Below, one piece after another: positions 14,325 to 18,254 of a DNA stretch of 18,254 nucleotides. Within the stretch, counting starts at the first letter, position 1. Every line of letters starts with the position of its first letter. The position numbers were made by a program, and so were the translations under genes. Origin of the DNA: an uncultured Lachnospiraceae bacterium (GTDB taxonomy: Bacteria; Bacillota; Clostridia; Lachnospirales; Lachnospiraceae); NCBI GenBank assembly GCA_910586205.1, contig CAJUGD010000046.1, positions 1 through 18,254 of the forward strand, read 5' to 3'. Below the pieces are notes generated by a model. That model searched no databases, had not been told where the DNA came from, and saw nothing but the letters and a program-made list of their open reading frames with translations.

Positions 14325-15824
14325 ATGTTTAGTACATTATTTACTGGTTTAAAGATCGTTCTTACACCTTCTACCTTTCTGCTGATTACCGCAGGAACCA
14401 TATTGGGTGTGATTTTCGGCGCCATGCCGGGCGTCAGTGCGTCCATGGCAGTGGCTTTGGCATTGCCTTTTGCCTATGCTATGAATCCGGTGATTGCCAT
14501 TGCGTTTTTGGTGGCAGTGTACTGTGCGTCCATTACCGGAGGCGGCATTACGGCGATTCTTTTTAGAATACCGGGAACACCGTCTAGTGCGCCTACAACT
14601 TTTGACGGTTATCCCATGGCACAGAGAGGCGAGGCAGGAAAGGCTTTGGGCTTTTCTCTGGTGGCTTCCGCAGTGGGCGGCCTGATTGCAGCCTTTGCCA
14701 TGGCTCTGATTTCACCGCAGCTTTCTGCAGTGGCGCTGAAATTCGGCCCGTCAGAATTGTTTGCAGTGTCCTTTTTGGGACTTTCTGTATTATCCTGCTT
14801 AGACAGCGGCAATATTGTCAAGACATTGATATCCGGACTTTTGGGGCTTTTTCTGGCCTGTGTAGGTATGGACCCTATGCTGGGAATCGCCCGTTTCACC
14901 TGGGGCAATTCCACACTGCTTTCCGGTATTGAGATGATCCCGGTGATGATCGGTCTGTTTGCAGTGACTGAGGTTTTAAAGCAGACAGTAAAGCAGAAGA
15001 AAATTGACGGAGCCAATGAGTCTGACAATACCAGCAAGATGAAAACAGTTCTGCCCAGCTTTGCTGAGCTGTGGGAAACAAAGATCCCTATGCTGCGTGC
15101 ATCTGTTTTGGGTACGGTTGTGGGTATTCTGCCGGGAGCAGGGGCTACCATTGCATCCTTTTTATCCTATGCCATTGAGAAAAAGGTATCTAAACATCCG
15201 GAGAAGCTGGGAACCGGTATACCGGACGGAATCGTAGTATCTGAGGCCGCCAACAATGCAGCTACCGGCGGATCCATGGTGCCCCTGCTTTCTTTGGGGA
15301 TTCCGGGAGGTAATGCCGCTGCAATCATGATGACCGCCCTGGTGATCAAAGGCGTGCAGATTGGCCCTATGCTGATCAAAACCCAGCCGGAATATCTGGC
15401 CAGTGTGTTTGGTTCCATGCTTTTGACCAATATTGTTATGGTTATTGTGGCCATGGGTGTGGCTAAGGTATTTGCGAAGATTCTGGCTGTACCCTATAGT
15501 GTGCTGGGGCCGGTGATTGTCATGCTGGCTGCTATCGGAGCTTATGCGCTGAACAATAATACCGGTGATGTGGTATTAATGGCCGGAGCAGGCATTATCG
15601 GCTATATGTTCGTCAAGCTGGGGTATAACTCAGCAGCCTTGGTTTTAGGTCTGGTTCTGGGACAGATGTGTGAATCAAACTTCCGCCGTGCCTATACCCT
15701 GACCAATGGAAGCCTGGTGCAGATCTTTACAAAGCCGATTACAGCAGTGATTATGACAGCCTGTGTGATCATGCTGGTTTATCCGTTTGTAAAGCCGTTT
15801 ATTTCCAAGAAAAAAGAAGCATAG
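14325..15824 (+). CDS. tctA: Tripartite tricarboxylate transporter large membrane subunit
   Basis: A 499-residue, full-length TctA permease with roughly a dozen membrane helices. Family signatures are clear in both halves: GAMPGVSASMAVALALPFAY near residue 32 and, in the second half, GILPGAGATIASFLSYAIEK. The loops GGGITAILFRIPGTPSSAPT and GGSMVPLLSLGIPGG are also typical. These repeated Pro/Gly motifs are thought to form the transport path. A very strong AAGGAGGTG site precedes the ATG, 17 bases after tctB. With tctC and tctB it completes a functional uptake system for a carboxylate. No terminator immediately follows; the downstream DNA is made of two inverted-repeat elements. Confidence 0.93.
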   Translation: MFSTLFTGLKIVLTPSTFLLITAGTILGVIFGAMPGVSASMAVALALPFAYAMNPVIAIAFLVAVYCASITGGGITAILFRIPGTPSSAPTTFDGYPMAQRGEAGKALGFSLVASAVGGLIAAFAMALISPQLSAVALKFGPSELFAVSFLGLSVLSCLDSGNIVKTLISGLLGLFLACVGMDPMLGIARFTWGNSTLLSGIEMIPVMIGLFAVTEVLKQTVKQKKIDGANESDNTSKMKTVLPSFAELWETKIPMLRASVLGTVVGILPGAGATIASFLSYAIEKKVSKHPEKLGTGIPDGIVVSEAANNAATGGSMVPLLSLGIPGGNAAAIMMTALVIKGVQIGPMLIKTQPEYLASVFGSMLLTNIVMVIVAMGVAKVFAKILAVPYSVLGPVIVMLAAIGAYALNNNTGDVVLMAGAGIIGYMFVKLGYNSAALVLGLVLGQMCESNFRRAYTLTNGSLVQIFTKPITAVIMTACVIMLVYPFVKPFISKKKEA

Positions 15825-15843
15825 CAAAAGAAGAATTGATCTG

Positions 15844-16003
15844 GAGCGTGTCTGAAAATTGCTTTCCGTCAGATGTGCGTCACAGTTTGTGGGAGGTTTG
15901 GCCCAAATGAGGGAGGCGCAGTGGGCTGCGTTGACCAAATGAGAGCCGAATATAGCGCAAAGTGAGGCATGTATCTGGCGGGAATGAATCTTCAGACACG
16001 CTC
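15844..16003. repeat. Fold-back repeat element B
   Basis: A 160-bp non-coding element with perfect 13-bp ends, GAGCGTGTCTGAA at 15844-15856 and its complement at 15991-16003. Weaker pairing continues to about 45 bases on each side (through CAGAT and TCAC motifs), so most of it can form one long hairpin. Including the flanking bases, the ends read CTGGAGCG on the left and CGCTCTAG on the right, so CTAG may also belong to this element. It lies just after tctA and may act as the operon's transcription barrier. It looks like a dispersed intergenic repeat, but no second copy is in the window. Confidence 0.6.
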
Positions 16004-16152
16004 TAGTACTACAGTGAACACTTTAAATTTGCCTGTCTGCTACGAACAAAATCAACGATATGAAACAAAAATACTGGTTATTTTTCGTTGAAAATCTATC
16101 AAAAGCAGTATCCTGAGAAATGCAGAGTAAACAAAGTTCGCTGTAGTACTAG
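16003..16152. mobile_element. MITE-like element A, copy 2
   Basis: Second copy of the left-edge element, same orientation, bounded by CTAG at 16003-16006 and 16149-16152. The left inverted repeat has one change (ACAGTGAAC for ACAGCGAAC) and the right is intact. By eye it has seven substitutions and one missing A relative to copy 1, so the copies are diverged but recent. Its left CTAG overlaps the last base of fold-back element B. No coding capacity. Confidence 0.8.
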
Positions 16153-16282
16153 TACATCCCTGGATTTTGCGGCAGCCTTTTTTGGTTAAGGGCATCCAAA
16201 TCAGCAGACATTTCATAACTTTGGATTAAAGTGTGCCACAAATGTTTGTGTCAAAGCAATGTTCTGACGAAAGCCTGCATTG
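16153..16282. other. Gap between element A and the LysR gene
   Basis: TTTTGCGGCAGCC followed by six Ts (about 16165-16184) closely resembles the right arm of the terminator at 12541-12558, but its left arm is missing. It may be half of the original tct terminator, displaced by the inserted repeats. A partial palindrome CACAAATGTTTGTG lies near 16238-16251. No gene is seen. Confidence 0.35.
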
Positions 16283-17191
16283 TCAAAGAAACGGATTTTC
16301 CACTTCAGAGAGAATGCTGATAAAGTCACGCATGTATTTGGTCAGATAAAGGTCTTTGCGGTGACAGATGTAGCAGTGCCGCTTGCTGTCAATATCCTGA
16401 AGCGGATAAATGTGAGCCTGGGAACGGAAGTTTTCGTCCTTTTCAATGTAGTTGAGAGGGCAGATCATGACCGCATTGCAGGCAATGGTGACTTTTTTTT
16501 CGATCTCAATACTGGCAGTCTCCAAAAGCAGCTTAGGGGAAATATTGTGGGCGGCAAACAGGCTGTCCTGGATGGCCCGCACGCTGTGTCCGGGTTTGTT
16601 GGAGATGAAATTCTCGTTTTTGGCCTCTAAGATGGAGATGGGAGTGCCGTTGGAAATCCGGCGGGCCAAGTCAGTATTTCTGCTGGTGAGAAGCACCAGT
16701 TCTTCATTTTCTACCAAGGTATAATGCAGCTCCTCATAGCGGGGAACCGTAGTCATACAGGTAATATCTACCTTTCCCTCCAGCAAAAGCTTTTCGGTTT
16801 CCGTAGATCCGGATTCGATCAGTTCAATGTCCACATGAGGATATTTTGCAAAAAATTTGGGAAGCACATAGGGAAGGACCTGCATTCCCCGCTGGATGGG
16901 AATCCCTAAGCGGAATTTGCCGTGATCTTCATGGGTGATTTCTTCGATTTCTTTTTTCAGGTTTTCATTGATGGCTAGAACCTGCCTGGCGGCATCCATA
17001 TAGCGTTGTCCGGCATAGGTGAGGGTGATGGGATCCGTGCTGCGGTTGAAAATGGGAGTTCCCAGATTATTTTCCACCAGCTTAATCATCTGGCTTAAGG
17101 AAGGCTGGGATATGTAGAGCTTTTTGGCGGCGTTGGTGATATTGCCTTCCTGTAATACGGTCAGCATATATTGTGCGTGTTTGATATTCAT
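16283..17191 (-). CDS. LysR-type transcriptional regulator
   Basis: A 302-residue, full-length LysR regulator. Residues about 3-60 form the winged helix-turn-helix: YMLTVLQEGNITNAAKKL, then YISQPSLSQMIKLVENNLG as the recognition part, and the RSTDPITLTYAGQRY wing. A linker helix follows, and from about residue 93 a periplasmic-binding-protein-like effector domain (FRLGIPIQRGMQVLPYVLPK ... HVDIELIESGSTETEKLL). The small-molecule effector is unknown. It is convergent with the tct operon and divergent from the Fe-S scaffold gene, so either could be its target; many tct-linked LysR proteins sense the transported acid. GAGAGG precedes the ATG at 17191 and a promoter lies 70-100 bases upstream. Confidence 0.92.
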   Translation of the reverse strand: MNIKHAQYMLTVLQEGNITNAAKKLYISQPSLSQMIKLVENNLGTPIFNRSTDPITLTYAGQRYMDAARQVLAINENLKKEIEEITHEDHGKFRLGIPIQRGMQVLPYVLPKFFAKYPHVDIELIESGSTETEKLLLEGKVDITCMTTVPRYEELHYTLVENEELVLLTSRNTDLARRISNGTPISILEAKNENFISNKPGHSVRAIQDSLFAAHNISPKLLLETASIEIEKKVTIACNAVMICPLNYIEKDENFRSQAHIYPLQDIDSKRHCYICHRKDLYLTKYMRDFISILSEVENPFL

Positions 17192-17261
17192 GTGTAGTCC
17201 TCTCTGCAGGCTTTCATACTGCCTGAAACATCTTTAAGTAAACTCTTGCAGCTTTTGTTCT

Positions 17262-17290
17262 ATGATAGCACAAGATACAGGGAATAGCAA
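17262..17290 (-). promoter_or_regulatory. Promoter of the LysR gene
   Basis: On the minus strand TTGCTA (17290-17285) and TATCAT (17267-17262) are spaced by 17 bases. The leader is about 65 bases and includes CTGCAGGC/GCCTG-type partial symmetry near 17206-17225 where LysR proteins could autoregulate. Confidence 0.45.
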
Positions 17291-17371
17291 AGGGAAGGCA
17301 AAAGGAAAACCATAAAAAAATCTAAAAAACTACTGGACTAATTCGACGTTTTGTGAGAAAATATCAACAGG

Positions 17372-17377
17372 TATGAT
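17372..17377 (+). promoter_or_regulatory. Weak -10 candidate for the Fe-S scaffold gene
   Basis: TATGAT at 17372-17377 has a poor TTTTGT -35 at 17349-17354 (17-base spacer). A poor -35 box would fit a promoter needing an activator. The 302-bp divergent gap 17192-17493 holds nothing else that I can support. AAGGAG at 17481-17486 sets the ATG at 17494. Confidence 0.3.
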
Positions 17378-17493
17378 GTGATTAATTTAACGATTCCTCT
17401 GCTTGTGTCCATAAGGTCAGGAGGAGGGGCTCAGGCAGCGGGAGAGTTAAGCCGCGTACTTCAGGAAATTACATAGTTGAAAGGAGTTTTAAC

Positions 17494-18186
17494 ATGATTT
17501 ATTCACATGAAGTAGAGAAGATGTGCACAGTTGCACAGGGCGTTCATCATGGCGCCGCTCCCATTCCGGAAGAAGCAAAATGGGTGAAATCCAAACAGGT
17601 TTCTGATATTTCCGGTTTGACCCATGGCATCGGCTGGTGTGCTCCGCAGCAGGGCGCATGTAAGCTGACTCTTAATGTCAAGGAAGGGATCATTCAGGAG
17701 GCTCTGGTAGAGACTATCGGCTGTTCTGGCATGACCCACTCCGCAGCTATGGCATCTGAGATCCTTCCTGGTCTGACTGTACTAGAGGCACTGAACACGG
17801 ACTTGGTATGTGATGCGATCAATACTGCTATGAGAGAGCTGTTTTTACAGATTGCTTACGGCAGAACCCAGAGCGCTTTCTCAGAGGATGGTCTGCCTGT
17901 CGGCGCAGGTCTGGAAGATCTGGGCAAGGGACTTCGTTCCCAGGTCGGCACCATGTACGGAACTCTGAAGAAAGGTCCTCGTTACCTGGAGATGGCAGAA
18001 GGATATGTTACCGGCATCGCACTGGATGCAGATGATCAGATTATTGGTTATCAGTTCGTAAGTCTTGGCAAGATGACGGATTTCATTAAGAAGGGCGACG
18101 ACCCCAACACTGCTTGGGAGAAAGCCAAAGGTCAGTATGGCCGCGTTGCAGATGCAGTAAAGATCATCGATCCCAGACAAGAATAA
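17494..18186 (+). CDS. NifU/IscU-like iron-sulfur cluster scaffold protein
   Basis: A 230-residue soluble protein. The central part resembles the IscU/NifU N-terminal scaffold: WCAPQQGACKLTLNVKEGII, then ALVETIGCSGMTHSAAMASE, with Cys49, Cys56, Cys77 and Cys106 as candidate cluster ligands. It is longer than normal IscU (about 130 residues). The extra parts are an N-terminal region with Cys11 and a C-terminal region of about 90 residues (GYVTGIALDADDQIIGYQF) that matches no standard assembly factor. Genes of this kind in Clostridia are annotated as Fe-S scaffold proteins and commonly precede a GGGtGRT-family gene, expected just beyond the window. Role in cluster assembly is inferred from the Cys pattern; no cysteine desulfurase is adjacent. 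Confidence 0.75.
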   Translation: MIYSHEVEKMCTVAQGVHHGAAPIPEEAKWVKSKQVSDISGLTHGIGWCAPQQGACKLTLNVKEGIIQEALVETIGCSGMTHSAAMASEILPGLTVLEALNTDLVCDAINTAMRELFLQIAYGRTQSAFSEDGLPVGAGLEDLGKGLRSQVGTMYGTLKKGPRYLEMAEGYVTGIALDADDQIIGYQFVSLGKMTDFIKKGDDPNTAWEKAKGQYGRVADAVKIIDPRQE

Positions 18187-18187
18187 A

Positions 18188-18218
18188 GGAAAAATTTACG
18201 TGAAACGTAAATTTTTCC
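18188..18218. terminator. Perfect 13-bp hairpin after the Fe-S gene
   Basis: GGAAAAATTTACG at 18188-18200 pairs exactly with CGTAAATTTTTCC at 18206-18218 around TGAAA. It begins two bases after the stop codon. T-runs lie within the arms rather than after them, so it may be an mRNA-stabilising or bidirectional terminator structure. Confidence 0.6.
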
Positions 18219-18221
18219 GCT

Positions 18222-18250
18222 ACGCAAACGCAGCAAAGCGGAGTTTGCGT
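18222..18250. repeat. Second hairpin at the window end
   Basis: ACGCAAAC at 18222-18229 pairs with GTTTGCGT at 18243-18250, with an inner CGC/GCG extension. It follows the previous hairpin by three bases and may be part of a dispersed intergenic palindromic repeat that continues beyond the window. Confidence 0.45.
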
Positions 18251-18254
18251 TTCC

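Noticed and set aside
14609..15151. A 180-codon minus-strand frame
   Set aside because: Shadow of tctA, whose membrane-protein motifs are unmistakable on the plus strand.
17324..17346. Possible IscR-type site (GGACTAATTCGAC) upstream of the Fe-S gene
   Set aside because: One half-site-like match without the symmetric partner; too weak to call.

Overview
The window looks like chromosomal DNA of an anaerobic gut-type Firmicute, most likely a Lachnospiraceae or related Clostridia. The reasons are low-to-moderate GC, strong AAGGAG ribosome sites, consensus sigma-A promoters, a preQ1-I riboswitch ahead of queuosine-salvage genes, a tripartite tricarboxylate transporter and an unusual NifU/IscU-like scaffold typical of that group. 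No rRNA, tRNA, CRISPR array, integrase or intact transposase was seen.

Positions 1-4740 are AT-rich and hold mostly broken or small genes. At the left edge two short inverted-repeat elements sit head to tail, sharing a central CTAG, and together they split an open reading frame. Next come a frameshifted TPR-like gene (minus), a possibly 5'-truncated hypothetical gene (minus), an intact AbrB-type antitoxin with a RelE/ParE-type toxin behind a perfect consensus promoter, a heavily decayed surface-protein gene and a truncated Cys-rich gene. About 700 bp without a gene follow.

Positions 4741-11108 are the most informative part. A palindrome and a promoter precede a 1201-residue protein with the order adenylation/acyl-ligase, carrier, condensation, then only the C-terminal piece of a second adenylation domain. 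It stands alone, with no other biosynthetic gene in view. A second promoter then drives a long leader containing a strong hairpin, a 43-codon reading frame and a preQ1-I riboswitch. The leader precedes three genes that match the known queuine salvage set: nucleoside hydrolase (QueK-like), ECF substrate-binding component (QrtT-like) and radical SAM lyase (QueL-like). The inferred job is to import queuosine or queuine and release the free base for tRNA modification.

Positions 11109-15824 hold a two-gene chromate-family transporter (two half-size, overlapping proteins) and a tctCBA operon: lipoprotein binding protein plus small and large membrane subunits. Each has its own consensus-like promoter.

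Positions 15825-18254 contain a fold-back repeat abutting a second copy of the left-edge element, again joined at CTAG. A convergent LysR-type regulator follows, then a divergent iron-sulfur scaffold gene, and finally two strong hairpins at the window end. The main candidates for undescribed biology are the stand-alone synthetase, the composite riboswitch leader, and the CTAG-targeting miniature elements that nest against other repeats.
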